Positions 29,622-38,117 of a DNA stretch of 47,111 bases are shown one piece after another. The translations under genes and the position numbers were made by a program. The first letter of the stretch is position 1, and each line of letters begins with the position of its first letter. The notes under the pieces were generated by a model, which was not told the DNA's origin, made no database searches, and worked only from the letters and a program-made list of their open reading frames with translations. The stretch comes from a virus. The stretch lies in the IMG/VR virus record IMGVR_UViG_3300011269_000007, positions 1 to 47,111 of that record; one strand, 5' to 3'.

Positions 29622-30434
29622 CTAGTACGTGGCCAATAAGCCGCCCCAATCGAAGATCCCCATATTCGGGCTCCAAGAGAAGTCCTCTGCAAAATCCACT
29701 CCCCGAGTTCGGATGAAATCCGGCGTCACATCGTTGATGGTCAAACCTTCATTCCCGTCCCCAACCCTAGCCACTTGGATCATATCATTCGCGTCCTTGA
29801 TCCTGAGATTGGCCAAGCCCTTATCGCCGGTTAAGGCAATAGCGAGCTTGGAGGCGAGGTAACTCGCCCAAGCCCCTTGGAGTTGATCATCCATTACGTC
29901 AATGTTGGAGATATCCTTTAGATAAGACAGGATCGCGAACTCCTGGTTGGTCCAAATCACCTTTACGTCTGGACCCCCAACCGCAGGGACACCGTTGAGG
30001 ACTTGATCAAGCCCAACTTGGAACCGTACTGGAGGCCCATTCCAGAACTGTGGAGCACCTCCAGTAACTGCGGTTGTGATGGGAACTCCTCCAGAGAAGC
30101 CCGTAGTGAATTGCGGTACCACGAAAAGGGGCCGAATACAATCCGATGGGTATGCATACTCGTAAATCCATGGCGGTGGGGGTTGGCCCTTGGCCCATTG
30201 CGGGGCTCCTGTGGTTGGATTCTCCGGCGTACCTGGAGCGGCACAAATCAGGGTCAAGGAGTTGTAGTTCCTTGCAGAGTTCCAAGGCGCAAGCCGCAAG
30301 AGCTCCCGCCGGCAGGTGTCGATCCAAATGTTGGTTTGAATAGCCTCATTACTCTGCTCGGTAAGTGAGGCTATCTGAGAGCGCGTACCAATAAGAGCCA
30401 GCGCTCGGTTGGCGATATCGGTCTGGGAGGTCAT
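29622..30434 (-). CDS. Tail tubular protein A / adaptor, T7 gp11-like (270 aa)
   Basis: The N-terminus TSQTDIANRALALIGTRSQI with WIDTCRRELLRLAPWNSARN is the typical opening of gp11/gp4-type head-tail adaptors. An insert rich in Pro (WAKGQPPPPWIYEYAYPSDC) and the C-terminal helices (AWASYLASKLAIALTGDKGL) also fit. It connects the portal ring to the nozzle. The start overlaps the stop of the upstream 87-aa gene by one base. Confidence 0.85.
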   Translation of the reverse strand: MTSQTDIANRALALIGTRSQIASLTEQSNEAIQTNIWIDTCRRELLRLAPWNSARNYNSLTLICAAPGTPENPTTGAPQWAKGQPPPPWIYEYAYPSDCIRPLFVVPQFTTGFSGGVPITTAVTGGAPQFWNGPPVRFQVGLDQVLNGVPAVGGPDVKVIWTNQEFAILSYLKDISNIDVMDDQLQGAWASYLASKLAIALTGDKGLANLRIKDANDMIQVARVGDGNEGLTINDVTPDFIRTRGVDFAEDFSWSPNMGIFDWGGLLATY

Positions 30435-30697
30435 TAGTACCGACCTTGAACCACGCAGCGATGGCCAATGGTGGTATAGGTCCCACCACCATCACCAAAG
30501 ACGTTCCGAGATTCCTGAGAGCCACGATTGCCGAGGTTCGTTCCTCCCAGGCCAACTGGCGAAGTGTCCATAACCCCGATCGGCCCCACCGGCGGAGCGT
30601 ATCCCATCACATCCCGTCGCCCCAGGTCTCCGCCCCCAGAAGGGCCTTGGTCTATTCGACGCTCAGGGCCAAACTCGCGAAGAAAATCCCTTCCCAT
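30434..30697 (-). CDS. Gly-rich small protein (87 aa), FGPER family
   Basis: It begins GRDFLREFGPERRIDQG and continues Gly/Pro/Arg-rich (GGGDLGRRDVMGYAPPVG). The N-terminus parallels the neighbouring 89-aa product (AKDILSGYGPERSSGGG), so the two are probably paralogues. Low-complexity composition and a place between fibre and adaptor genes suggest a minor virion component. Starts and stops overlap on both sides. Confidence 0.55.
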   Translation of the reverse strand: MGRDFLREFGPERRIDQGPSGGGDLGRRDVMGYAPPVGPIGVMDTSPVGLGGTNLGNRGSQESRNVFGDGGGTYTTIGHRCVVQGRY

Positions 30698-30966
30698 CAG
30701 TGCCTCCCTTGCACAGACTTGATTATCCCTCCAAGCCCAGGTGAGCCGGAGCTTTGGCTCTTGAGCGAAGCTTGCCCTTGGCTACCACAATAGTCAAAGT
30801 TCTTCCCATGGATGCTGGGAGATTTTGGATCGCCAATATTCCTTGGCCCACAAGGCGAGCGATAGTTATTCACATCGACCTTATCGTCCATGTCAATCCC
30901 ACCATCAGCATCGCCACCACCAGAGCTTCGCTCAGGGCCATAGCCAGAGAGAATATCTTTTGCCAT
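30697..30966 (-). CDS. Gly/Ser-rich small protein (89 aa), FGPER family
   Basis: It opens AKDILSGYGPERSSGGGDAD, like the 87-aa protein downstream, then becomes Gly/Ser/Pro-rich with two Cys. It starts one base after the stop of a 46-aa gene. Probable minor structural or unstructured accessory protein; no known domain. Confidence 0.55.
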   Translation of the reverse strand: MAKDILSGYGPERSSGGGDADGGIDMDDKVDVNNYRSPCGPRNIGDPKSPSIHGKNFDYCGSQGQASLKSQSSGSPGLGGIIKSVQGRH

Positions 30967-30967
30967 T

Positions 30968-31108
30968 TCACTCTTCCTCCTCGTGCTTCGCCGTTGGATC
31001 CATCGCCTCTAGCTCAGCTGCAGCTGCGTCGACCAATGGCTTAAGCTTGGGATGACCAATGGCCTTTTCGATAACCATCAAAAGTGTTAGTGCATGATTC
31101 CAGTCCAT
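30968..31108 (-). CDS. 46-aa acidic helical protein
   Basis: ATG 31108 is preceded by AAGGAGAGCAAA, a strong ribosome site. The peptide is helical (HALTLLMVIEKAIGHPKLK; LVDAAAAELEAMDPTA) and ends KHEEEE. It lies exactly between two small virion-region genes. No family recognised. Confidence 0.6.
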   Translation of the reverse strand: MDWNHALTLLMVIEKAIGHPKLKPLVDAAAAELEAMDPTAKHEEEE

Positions 31109-31120
31109 TTTGCTCTCCTT

Positions 31121-31375
31121 CTATTGACCCAAGAGGGTCTTCACTTGTGGACGATTCGGTCTTCTGCCAAGAATCGTGTCTTGACCTCCCATAAATGCTG
31201 ATCGTGTTGATTGAGGAACGTTAGCCCAGCCTTGCTCAAACCCCTTCTCTCCCCCAGGAACAAATCCAGACAGCTCTTGCATTATAGCTAAAGATCCACC
31301 CCCAAACCCGGGGTTACCACCAGACTGGATGAGACCCAGTGGAGTATTCTTTGGCACAGCTCCAGGAGTAGCCAT
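31121..31375 (-). CDS. Gly-rich small protein ending in KTLLGQ (84 aa)
   Basis: ATG 31375 shares bases with the previous TGA (TGATG). The sequence is Gly/Pro/Gln-rich (GLIQSGGNPGFGGGSLAIMQ) and finishes QVKTLLGQ. A second protein at 44633-44830 also finishes KTLLGQ, so the C-terminal hexapeptide may be a shared docking tag for a common partner. No known domain. Confidence 0.55.
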   Translation of the reverse strand: MATPGAVPKNTPLGLIQSGGNPGFGGGSLAIMQELSGFVPGGEKGFEQGWANVPQSTRSAFMGGQDTILGRRPNRPQVKTLLGQ

Positions 31376-31647
31376 CAATAGCTGCCTTGTGACCCAGCTT
31401 TCTTAATCGGGGAACCCGGCTGTCCCCCATCACGATTGGCCCCAGGGCCTTGGTCAAGGCCGTCGGTTGGGCCGATTGGAGCTCGAAAGCCTTCCCCATC
31501 TCGGAACCGCTCAGCGGCTTTGGGATCGATTGCGCTACCGAGTTGGTTTGGGAAGTGCTGATTCACTGCATAAGGGCGGGGCTCTCGGTGGAAGCCTTCT
31601 TGGATGTTTCGATCAGGGCGCCCTTGCTTCATCATGATTTTAGTCAT
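31375..31647 (-). CDS. Small polar protein (90 aa)
   Basis: It starts at 31647, overlapping the LAGLIDADG gene's stop by 4 bp. Composition is Arg/Gly/Asp/Pro-rich (PDRNIQEGFHREPRPYA; DGLDQGPGANRDGGQPG) with little predicted secondary structure. It belongs to the run of low-complexity genes between the fibre and the adaptor. No family recognised. Confidence 0.5.
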   Translation of the reverse strand: MTKIMMKQGRPDRNIQEGFHREPRPYAVNQHFPNQLGSAIDPKAAERFRDGEGFRAPIGPTDGLDQGPGANRDGGQPGSPIKKAGSQGSY

Positions 31648-32021
31648 GGGGATTCTCCTTTCTGTAGCATCTTCATAAGATCAACTACGTTAACCTTTTC
31701 TGGCCTAAAGCCATTAAGACATTGCCAAATCTTTTGGCGCCTTCTATAACTCATATGAGTTACAACTAAACGCATGATAGTTCTCGCACGTTCTCCATAA
31801 ACTCTTACGGAGAAAACCTCTTGACCGCTCTTTCTGGGTATTGATAAGACATTAATAGAAATACCTAGAACCCTCTCGTAAATGGAAGCTATCTTATAAA
31901 TTGTATCCTCATCAGTCATATTAACTTCTACTACGTGGCTTGTGTAAAGGGCAAAATGTCCCTCACCTTCAAGTAGTCCGACCAGCCAACCGAGTTCAAA
32001 ATCTGAGAGTGGATTATTCAT
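31644..32021 (-). CDS. LAGLIDADG homing endonuclease (125 aa)
   Basis: Residues ~9-22 read ELGWLVGLLEGEGHFAL, the LAGLIDADG helix (W-L-x-G-L-x-E-G-E-G-x-F) with its catalytic acidic residue. A single motif in 125 residues implies a homodimer. The remainder (ISINVLSIPRKSGQEVFSV; AKTIM-like RARTIMRLVVTHMSYRRRQ) fits the alpha-beta DNA-binding saddle. It overlaps both neighbours by a few bases and is not inside an intron that I can see. This makes a second selfish-element candidate in the tail region. Confidence 0.82.
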   Translation of the reverse strand: MNNPLSDFELGWLVGLLEGEGHFALYTSHVVEVNMTDEDTIYKIASIYERVLGISINVLSIPRKSGQEVFSVRVYGERARTIMRLVVTHMSYRRRQKIWQCLNGFRPEKVNVVDLMKMLQKGESP

Positions 32022-32403
32022 TGGATTTTGGCTTATCCAGTTGTCTCGTGTGGTCCCACCGATTTAAAGGATCTTTAGCCATTTCCCGACGAACCTTTTC
32101 GAAGGTTCCACCATCAGTATGAGCTTCGGTCAAAAGCTGACGAAATCGGTCGTCACAGCGTTCCATTTCCCTCTTAATGTGCGGTGGGGGTTCATGACCA
32201 AGTTCGACATACATATTGTTCATATCATGTACGTCGTGGGCGTACATAATGAACCTCCGCATCTTCTCCGAGACCTCGGACTCGGCATCTCGCATGTAGG
32301 AGATAACCTCTGTCAGCATTTTCCGAATCGAGGTTAGCTCCTCCGAACACCGGCGGATGTAGACGGAGTCGGGATGTAGAGGCTTTTCGAATTCTTCGGT
32401 CAT
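32014..32403 (-). CDS. Unknown 129-aa helical acidic protein
   Basis: ATG 32403 overlaps the fibre gene's stop by one base. The protein is charged and helical (RRCSEELTSIRKMLTEVISY; DAESEVSEKMRRFIMYAHD), with several Met and His residues and a polar C-terminus. Its position after the tail fibre suggests a chaperone or assembly role, which is an inference from synteny. No family recognised. Confidence 0.55.
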   Translation of the reverse strand: MTEEFEKPLHPDSVYIRRCSEELTSIRKMLTEVISYMRDAESEVSEKMRRFIMYAHDVHDMNNMYVELGHEPPPHIKREMERCDDRFRQLLTEAHTDGGTFEKVRREMAKDPLNRWDHTRQLDKPKSNE

Positions 32404-34295
32404 TAAACCATAATCTCTCTTGCAAGCATTTGAGCATTAGGACCAAAGGTAAGAGTGTTGCCCCCAGTGATATTCCCTTGCACCGCATAGGTCACGTTCC
32501 CGACTTGATTAGGAAGATCATAACCGAACAGTGCTCCAGTGCAACCGAAGGTATAGGCCCCAGATGCAACGCCAGTGATTCCGCCAAATAGACCACCGAC
32601 ATCCCCAAATAGGTTTGCGTTGGCAACCGTTCCACGAGATAGAGACAGCTGCCCAGTTTGGTTTGATGGAATGCTACCACCAGAGGACACTTGGCCACAA
32701 GCCTCGACCCGAATTAGATTAGCTGCCGATTGGATACCAATAATCGCAGTTTGGTTAGGCAAAGCCACAAACGTCGAGCTGGTTGTCGAACCAGAAGCAG
32801 AGATCTTAGTAGGAGCTTCCTGAACCGTATCCCCCGGCCGCTTAATCCCAGGCCCAAAGAGCTGCACTAGTGATAAACCTGTAGTCCAAGCCCCACCACC
32901 CTGAACACCTTCAAAATAACCAAGGATCCTAAAGCTCTTAGGTGGTGCAATCGAACCATTAGTGTACCAAGTCTGGGCTTGGGTTGCCCCAGCTGAGATA
33001 GCTACTCCAGGCGACTGGGCGGCCTCATTCCAAGACTGAACATTGGTTCCTGAAAGAGAGTTATAAACACCAAGAACAGGCGTTCCAGCATTGTCGAAAA
33101 GCCCAACCCAAATTCTGAAAGCCTGACCACTAACAGTGCCAAGGCTAGCTCCACTAGGTATGGTCAATGATAACGGAACTGTTATAGCACGAGGAGTCGC
33201 ATTACCATTGAAGGAATGGACAACAGTTATAGGAGAAGCAGGAGAAGGATCATTGCCATTCGCGTCCTTAATATTAATCAAAGCACTGCCGCTACCGGCA
33301 GAAGCATTCAGCTGGAGATTAAGTGGGGCATTAAACCCTTGAAGAACACTTGGCCGGATGTACCAAGTACCCGATCCAGCGGCATCGGTGGAGACGAAGA
33401 CTCTTGATCCAGGCGGAATAACTAGAGAAGCGCCAGTGCCTGCGCCAGAGAAAGCGTCGGCAGCGTTAATGATAAAGGTTATTGCGCCAGTTAAGGCATA
33501 TACCCAAAAGCCAAACCCGTTGAACAGAGTTGAGGCTTTGGGAAGGGTATAGTTGAGGGCTCCTGTGGCTGCTCGGATGTTTTGGTGAAACGATGAAGTT
33601 ACGGTTTGGTTGGTTGAATCCGCAACCGTATTGAAGAATGTCTGAATCGCATTTGCGCCATTATCTTGAAGCCCAAGGCCAATGGTCTCCGTTGCGATCG
33701 AACCAAGGCCAAAGGCGCTTCGACCAGCAGCAAGGGTTGCGGCATTGACCACCGGTTGCATCGCAGAGGACACGGTTCCAGCTGGAAGGGATGAGACCGC
33801 AATTGGGTTACCAGAGGCATCGAAGCCAAGGACCTGGTTAGCCCTAGCAGCTACCGCAGGGAGCGGATTCGGGGGTGGGTCGGACACCGCAACAGTTAGC
33901 TCTCGATTCCCAATCTCCGCGGTTTGCTGAACGGTCATCATTAGGTAGTCGAGCGCAGCCTCTTCCACTGGTTGGTAAAGCGTTCCCTGGTTTGCTAGGG
34001 AAGTGGATTGAACCAGTGGAAGAGTTCGAAGAATGGTCAGGCTAGTATTGATAGGGATCGGTACGCCTAGCGGGTTGTAGGTGACCGATCCCCCGGCACC
34101 TGTGGGGTTGGTGCCTGTTGGAGCATTCAACGAAAGGGTATAGGAGCTAGCAGCTAGAAGGGTGACGTTGCCCAGGACATCGGTGAAGAATACCTGGATA
34201 TCAGCCGCGGCTACGCCCGGAAAGGTGAACGGGAATACGGTTGTGGCGCCATTCCCCTGATAGATGATTTTATTGAGAGAAGTGGAGACGGTCAT
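32403..34295 (-). CDS. Tail fibre with T7-type N-terminal domain (630 aa)
   Basis: Residues ~1-140 match the T7 gp17 N-terminal attachment domain: LNKIIYQGNGATTVFPFTFP, then DVLGNVTLLAASSYTLSL and LYQPVEEAALDYLMMTVQQ. A linker (DPPPNPLPAVAARANQVLG) leads to a beta-rich shaft and a C-terminal receptor-binding region containing paired Cys. It has no signal peptide, unlike the adjacent tailspike-like gene. Expected to bind the host surface as a trimer. Confidence 0.88.
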   Translation of the reverse strand: MTVSTSLNKIIYQGNGATTVFPFTFPGVAAADIQVFFTDVLGNVTLLAASSYTLSLNAPTGTNPTGAGGSVTYNPLGVPIPINTSLTILRTLPLVQSTSLANQGTLYQPVEEAALDYLMMTVQQTAEIGNRELTVAVSDPPPNPLPAVAARANQVLGFDASGNPIAVSSLPAGTVSSAMQPVVNAATLAAGRSAFGLGSIATETIGLGLQDNGANAIQTFFNTVADSTNQTVTSSFHQNIRAATGALNYTLPKASTLFNGFGFWVYALTGAITFIINAADAFSGAGTGASLVIPPGSRVFVSTDAAGSGTWYIRPSVLQGFNAPLNLQLNASAGSGSALINIKDANGNDPSPASPITVVHSFNGNATPRAITVPLSLTIPSGASLGTVSGQAFRIWVGLFDNAGTPVLGVYNSLSGTNVQSWNEAAQSPGVAISAGATQAQTWYTNGSIAPPKSFRILGYFEGVQGGGAWTTGLSLVQLFGPGIKRPGDTVQEAPTKISASGSTTSSTFVALPNQTAIIGIQSAANLIRVEACGQVSSGGSIPSNQTGQLSLSRGTVANANLFGDVGGLFGGITGVASGAYTFGCTGALFGYDLPNQVGNVTYAVQGNITGGNTLTFGPNAQMLAREIMV

Positions 34296-34300
34296 AAATT

Positions 34301-35845
34301 TTATATACCCACACAGATAAAACTACCAAACCATCCCGCTGTACTAGGAAAGACAATAACTAAAGCAGTCGTTGTCGTGCTCAACAAAGTCACTGCACCA
34401 TTGACACCATTTGCAGTGCAAAACGGCGCGGTTGTGTAGGTCTTTGCGAAAGTCACCGTGCAGGTCGTGGCCGCTGCCGTCTGTCCATTTATCAGGCCAG
34501 CATTGTCCGTCCCAGTCACGCCAGCCGAGCCGGCACCATTGCACCCTGCCGTGAGCGTTGGCGCCGTGCCAGAATAGCCAAGATGCCCATTAGTGGTTGA
34601 TATCTGTGTGCTTGGATTATTACCACCCTGTGAAAGATTGATATTATGCGCTCCATAAACCGCCAAATTGACTACGCTCGGAGCAGTCGAGCCATTCTGC
34701 TCTTGGAGTCCATTGACGATATTTGCCTTGGCACCCGCCCCTGGCGTTCCATTATTAACAAAAGTTAGAGTAGGTGCGCCGGTATCTACTGAGTTAATAA
34801 TATTTCCGGAGGGAAATCCTGAATTAACAGTATAGTCATAGAGAATTGCACCTGGTGTTCCACCGCTTTTAATTACCCTCAAATTATTGAATATGTTACC
34901 ATCGCTGACCTGAAAGCTAACCGCCATATTTGTTCCGCCAACGAGGATGGTCGTTCCGACGAACACATTGTAATCGGTGTCGCTGGTGCCGTCCGAGGCT
35001 CCCGTAAGGACGATGCCAAAGTTTCCCGATGCTCCAGGAACAACGACGGTCGTGTTGGTCCAAATATTCTGCCAGCTGTCGACATTATTGACGCCTGTAT
35101 AGCCCCCAATGGGATTTGAAGTTGATCCGATGCCTTGCAGGCAATTGACAATGACAAGGTTTCGACTATCGCCATTCTGTGCGGAAGTGGGAGCTATACA
35201 CTGCGTCGCCGTGCTGGCGCCATCGAGGTACAAGTTTTGGATGCCCCATCCGGACAGTGGCCCCTTGATGGAGATCATGGGAGAGGCACCACCGGCCCAT
35301 GTCAGTTTCGGACCAGTGACCGTGGTAAACGGAAACACAGCCGAGCCGGTTCCGGGGTTGGCAATACCCTGGAGGATGACCCCTGATCGAGTAGAAACTG
35401 CCGAAGTCGTGCCGTTTCCGATCGTCAGAGTTGACGAAATCTTGCAGTTCGCGACGGGGAAAAGCACGATACCCCCGTTGGCCGGCAGCGAATTGATGGT
35501 GGCTTGAATTGCCGTCGTGTCGTCGGTCGTTCCATCGCACTTGGCGCCAAAGGCCGGGTCGGTGACGGAGACCGAAACGGTAAGCAGCGACTTGGTCTGC
35601 GCCACGGTCAGATCAATCGGCGGCGCACCTACAGCGGTGTTGTTGCCCTTGAAGGTAAAGGCTGGCATTTGGGCAAGATTGGAATTGCCAACCACTCCAA
35701 ACCCAAGACCTCCACCATTAACAAATCCAGTGCTAGCAATCCGATTAGTGTTGTCTCCAATCGGTGCAGTCGTGGTGGTAGTGGCAAACTGGGCTTGCGC
35801 CACACTCGATGAAAGTAGAAGTGCAAGAAGAAGCTTTTTCATCAT
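34301..35845 (-). CDS. Secreted tailspike-like beta-helix protein (514 aa)
   Basis: Tandem ATGs at 35845 and 35842 begin a clear Sec signal (MMKKLLLALLLSSSVAQA, cut before Q). After ~70 residues the pattern DPAFGAKCDGTTDDTTAIQA, then NGGIVLFPVANCKI is the pectate-lyase-3/tailspike beta-helix opening. The last ~85 residues form a Cys-containing C-terminal module (LTAGCNG...GTDNAG...CTVTFAKTY...FICVG) shared with the 141-aa product at 38118-38543. Likely a polysaccharide-binding or degrading protein. The signal peptide suggests periplasmic routing, which is odd for a virion part. Confidence 0.75.
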   Translation of the reverse strand: MMKKLLLALLLSSSVAQAQFATTTTTAPIGDNTNRIASTGFVNGGGLGFGVVGNSNLAQMPAFTFKGNNTAVGAPPIDLTVAQTKSLLTVSVSVTDPAFGAKCDGTTDDTTAIQATINSLPANGGIVLFPVANCKISSTLTIGNGTTSAVSTRSGVILQGIANPGTGSAVFPFTTVTGPKLTWAGGASPMISIKGPLSGWGIQNLYLDGASTATQCIAPTSAQNGDSRNLVIVNCLQGIGSTSNPIGGYTGVNNVDSWQNIWTNTTVVVPGASGNFGIVLTGASDGTSDTDYNVFVGTTILVGGTNMAVSFQVSDGNIFNNLRVIKSGGTPGAILYDYTVNSGFPSGNIINSVDTGAPTLTFVNNGTPGAGAKANIVNGLQEQNGSTAPSVVNLAVYGAHNINLSQGGNNPSTQISTTNGHLGYSGTAPTLTAGCNGAGSAGVTGTDNAGLINGQTAAATTCTVTFAKTYTTAPFCTANGVNGAVTLLSTTTTALVIVFPSTAGWFGSFICVGI

Positions 35846-36171
35846 CCCACCGGAAGGCTGAAGAGATAACCTTGGGGAAGATTCCCCGCCGCATAGAGAT
35901 ACTCAATCACGGTTACATTGGCCCCCGCAGCGGAGCCAATCCCATTCCAGGCCGTGAGACATTGGTCGCCAAAGACATCGTACTTTTCCCCTGGAAGGAG
36001 CGCCAGGCCAGACCCCACGACTGCGGCAGCCGGAGCTTGGGTCAGATAGATGCTCTGTTGGCCAACAATGTTCGGATTGTGGAAGGTCAGCTTACGCCTC
36101 TGGGACGATTGAGCTGTTGCGCCAATTACCTGAGTGGAAGCGGCGCCAACAAGCGTTGTGGTTAATGGCAT
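35842..36171 (-). CDS. Probable small virion protein (109 aa)
   Basis: ATG 36171 overlaps the 18-aa peptide's TGA (TGATG). The protein is beta-rich (RRKLTFHNPNIVGQQSIYLT; GEKYDVFGDQCLTAWNGIG), resembling small decoration or minor structural proteins. It lacks a signal peptide although it lies between signal-bearing genes. Its own stop couples to the tailspike-like gene (TGATG). Confidence 0.55.
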   Translation of the reverse strand: MPLTTTLVGAASTQVIGATAQSSQRRKLTFHNPNIVGQQSIYLTQAPAAAVVGSGLALLPGEKYDVFGDQCLTAWNGIGSAAGANVTVIEYLYAAGNLPQGYLFSLPVG

Positions 36172-36227
36172 CAGTAAGGCCTTGGAGGTTTGGGAGGTTT
36201 GGGTTTAGGTTTGGGTTTCTTGGCCAT
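36171..36227 (-). CDS. 18-aa Lys/Pro peptide flanked by TGATG junctions
   Basis: ATG 36227 overlaps the preceding TGA, and its own TGA overlaps the next ATG, so it is locked between two TGATG junctions. The product is almost only Lys and Pro after MA (MAKKPKPKPKPPKPPRPY), a cationic polyproline helix. GGAGAG lies just upstream. It is too ordered to be an accidental spacer, yet it could be only a translation relay. No precedent recognised. Confidence 0.5.
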   Translation of the reverse strand: MAKKPKPKPKPPKPPRPY

Positions 36228-36766
36228 CACGCTCTCCTAGAGGATAGCGCAGCAATCAGCTTCGCATTCTCTTGCGCCATCATGGTCATCGCTTCCATCA
36301 GCTTATCGAGCTTTCCGTCATCCTTGGGCACCGAAGCCTTAGATGCCACTGCTGCAACTTGCATCTGCAAGCTTTCAAGGAGATTGTCCGAAAAGGTTCC
36401 AGGAAGGCCCTCGATCGGATGGATCCACTTGGGCGATTCTTTATCTGAGATGGCCTTTGCTTCGGTGTCTAAGGGAAGCATCCCAGGAGTCGGTGGGCCA
36501 ACGAAGATGATATCCCGTCCTTGGCCCTTGCCCTCATAGCAAACCACAATCCCAAACGAATCTAGGACCGTGAAGCCTTGTTCGGCTTGGAACGGACCAG
36601 ACTTCTGGGAATAGTTCCAATCCGCTTCGTCCCGTGGATCGAGGAAGGCTGGGACTGGCAAGGTCATGGATTTCTGTTTCCCAGAAGTTCGATCGGTCTC
36701 TTTGTATTCCCAGCGAGTACCGGGTACATTGAGGTAGTGAGGTTCGGTTAAGAGCCATCTTGCCAT
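36227..36766 (-). CDS. Unknown 179-aa late protein
   Basis: It opens ARWLLTEPHYLNVPGTRWEY and has a beta-rich middle (GFTVLDSFGIVVCYEGKGQG), with RDIIFVGPPTPGMLPLDTEA suggestive of a small-molecule or structural loop. The C-terminus is a coiled-coil helix (KLMEAMTMMAQENAKLIAAL). It lacks a signal peptide and sits between two signal-bearing genes. Likely structural or assembly-related; no family recognised. Confidence 0.6.
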   Translation of the reverse strand: MARWLLTEPHYLNVPGTRWEYKETDRTSGKQKSMTLPVPAFLDPRDEADWNYSQKSGPFQAEQGFTVLDSFGIVVCYEGKGQGRDIIFVGPPTPGMLPLDTEAKAISDKESPKWIHPIEGLPGTFSDNLLESLQMQVAAVASKASVPKDDGKLDKLMEAMTMMAQENAKLIAALSSRRA

Positions 36767-36768
36767 AG

Positions 36769-37065
36769 TCAGCCTCCAATCCAGTTAGTACCATTGCAGA
36801 ACACCAACGCATTCACGGCTCCCCCACCGGCGATGATGGCGCCAAGAGCTGGAAGGAGTGCGTCGGTTACGAAGTAGATTTGGCCCTTAATGGCCGCATT
36901 GCAAGCAGGAAGGGCACCCACAGTGCTTGATAAGGCCACAGCTCCAGTCACCCCACCGCTGCCGCCCATGGTCATCGGGAGTGGTATTGGAATTGTTTGG
37001 CGAACATCTTGCGCCACCGCAAAGCCGCCAATAGCAAGCGTGAGGACTATTGCAAGATACTTCAT
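36769..37065 (-). CDS. Secreted 98-aa protein with Sec signal
   Basis: ATG 37065 lies in an ATGA overlap with the 191-aa gene. The signal peptide MKYLAIVLTLAIGGFAVA is cut before Q. The mature part is small (PMTMGGSGGVTGAVALS; LPACNAAIKGQIYFVTD; VFCNGTNWIGG), with two Cys that could form a disulfide in the periplasm. The ending CNGTNW resembles C-termini of tail fibre or collar-type proteins. One of four tandem exported proteins. Confidence 0.7.
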   Translation of the reverse strand: MKYLAIVLTLAIGGFAVAQDVRQTIPIPLPMTMGGSGGVTGAVALSSTVGALPACNAAIKGQIYFVTDALLPALGAIIAGGGAVNALVFCNGTNWIGG

Positions 37066-37637
37066 TGCTGATACCCCCATACATTGATAAAAGTCGAAGT
37101 ATTTCCTGCTAGACCAGGAACAGTTACCACAATGGTCGAGTTCACGGCATTTGCAGCCACGCACACTGGAAAGGTGTAGCTAACCAATGCGTTCTGATTA
37201 GTTACACCTGTAGCAAAGACATAACCACCACTCAAGGTAAAGGTATTGCCATTAGCAAGAGTACCAACCGTTGGAGATACAGCAGCTCCAGTAGTAGATC
37301 CGAGGCCAGATATATTAAAGCCACAAATATAGGTCAGCTTGCCTGCTGCCGCCGGAAGGGTAGCAGTGGCTGTGGTGGTATCTGCGCCTGAGAAGGTGGC
37401 GGTGATCGAGGTCTGGGCAGCAAATGTACCAGAACCAGGTGTGGTAATGATTCGTCCAACGGAATCGATCTGGACGTAGCCAGTCTTCCCGTTGGTAATA
37501 GTTGGAAGAGTGGTGTTGAACACCCCTCCCATATTGAAGGTAGAGGTTGGATTGGGCTGGTCGTATTGCTGGGCCAGGGCCCCCGAGCAAAGGGCAAGGC
37601 CAATCCCAACTAGGAGAGCGTTCTTGAGTTTCATCAT
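37062..37637 (-). CDS. Secreted 191-aa beta-rich protein with Sec signal
   Basis: The start is one of two adjacent ATGs (37637, 37634), overlapping the preceding TGA. The signal peptide KLKNALLVGIGLALCSGALA is cut before QQ. The mature part is Thr/Gly/Val-rich beta (YICGFNISGLGSTTGAAVSP; VNSTIVVTVPGLAGNTSTF), with Cys pairs. YICGF...PVC...GYQ recalls small rhizobial phage virion proteins, although an assignment is not certain. Secretion is clear from sequence; destination and partner are unknown. Confidence 0.7.
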   Translation of the reverse strand: MMKLKNALLVGIGLALCSGALAQQYDQPNPTSTFNMGGVFNTTLPTITNGKTGYVQIDSVGRIITTPGSGTFAAQTSITATFSGADTTTATATLPAAAGKLTYICGFNISGLGSTTGAAVSPTVGTLANGNTFTLSGGYVFATGVTNQNALVSYTFPVCVAANAVNSTIVVTVPGLAGNTSTFINVWGYQQ

Positions 37638-38113
37638 CGCATTCTGTACCAAGAGTTAGTCGCTTGTACATAGCGCCACTCAACACTGCCCCCAGCAGCA
37701 AGAGCACTACCAATTGTCGCTCCATTTACAATGGTAGAGCCATCAGTCACAGCCACAGATGCCGCAGTATTGAACGCACCACCAGAGCCATTAACCCATT
37801 CAAAGATCTCCCCATCCCACGGTGTGGCCGGGAGATTCACCACCATAGCAGCGCCTGCCGCAGCGGTCGAGATCAACGTTGCGGCATTCAAGTTGGTCAA
37901 GGTCGATAACGTTCCAGTGGTCAGAGCGGTGGTAACTACCCCTTGAGCATTCCGCATCTGGCCGGTCGGAATGTAAAGGCCAGTTCCACCAATTCCAACC
38001 TGGGCAAGGATGACCTCGGAGCCGGATAGGGTTCGGGAAGTTAGTTGCTGAGCCAAGCCAGCAACCACCCCAAAGAGGAGAGCCGCAGCTCCCCCCAACA
38101 GATACCTTTTCAT
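37634..38113 (-). CDS. Secreted 159-aa protein with Sec signal
   Basis: ATG 38113 follows GGGAGATAGGGCT, which includes the upstream stop. The signal peptide KRYLLGGAAALLFGVVAGLA is cut before QQ. The mature protein is Thr/Ala/Gly-rich beta (VTTALTTGTLSTLTNLNAA; GEIFEWVNGSGGAFNTAASV), ending RYVQATNSWYRMR. It resembles a small fibre or decoration subunit. Its stop overlaps the next start (TGATGATG). Confidence 0.7.
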   Translation of the reverse strand: MKRYLLGGAAALLFGVVAGLAQQLTSRTLSGSEVILAQVGIGGTGLYIPTGQMRNAQGVVTTALTTGTLSTLTNLNAATLISTAAAGAAMVVNLPATPWDGEIFEWVNGSGGAFNTAASVAVTDGSTIVNGATIGSALAAGGSVEWRYVQATNSWYRMR

Positions 38114-38117
38114 AGCC

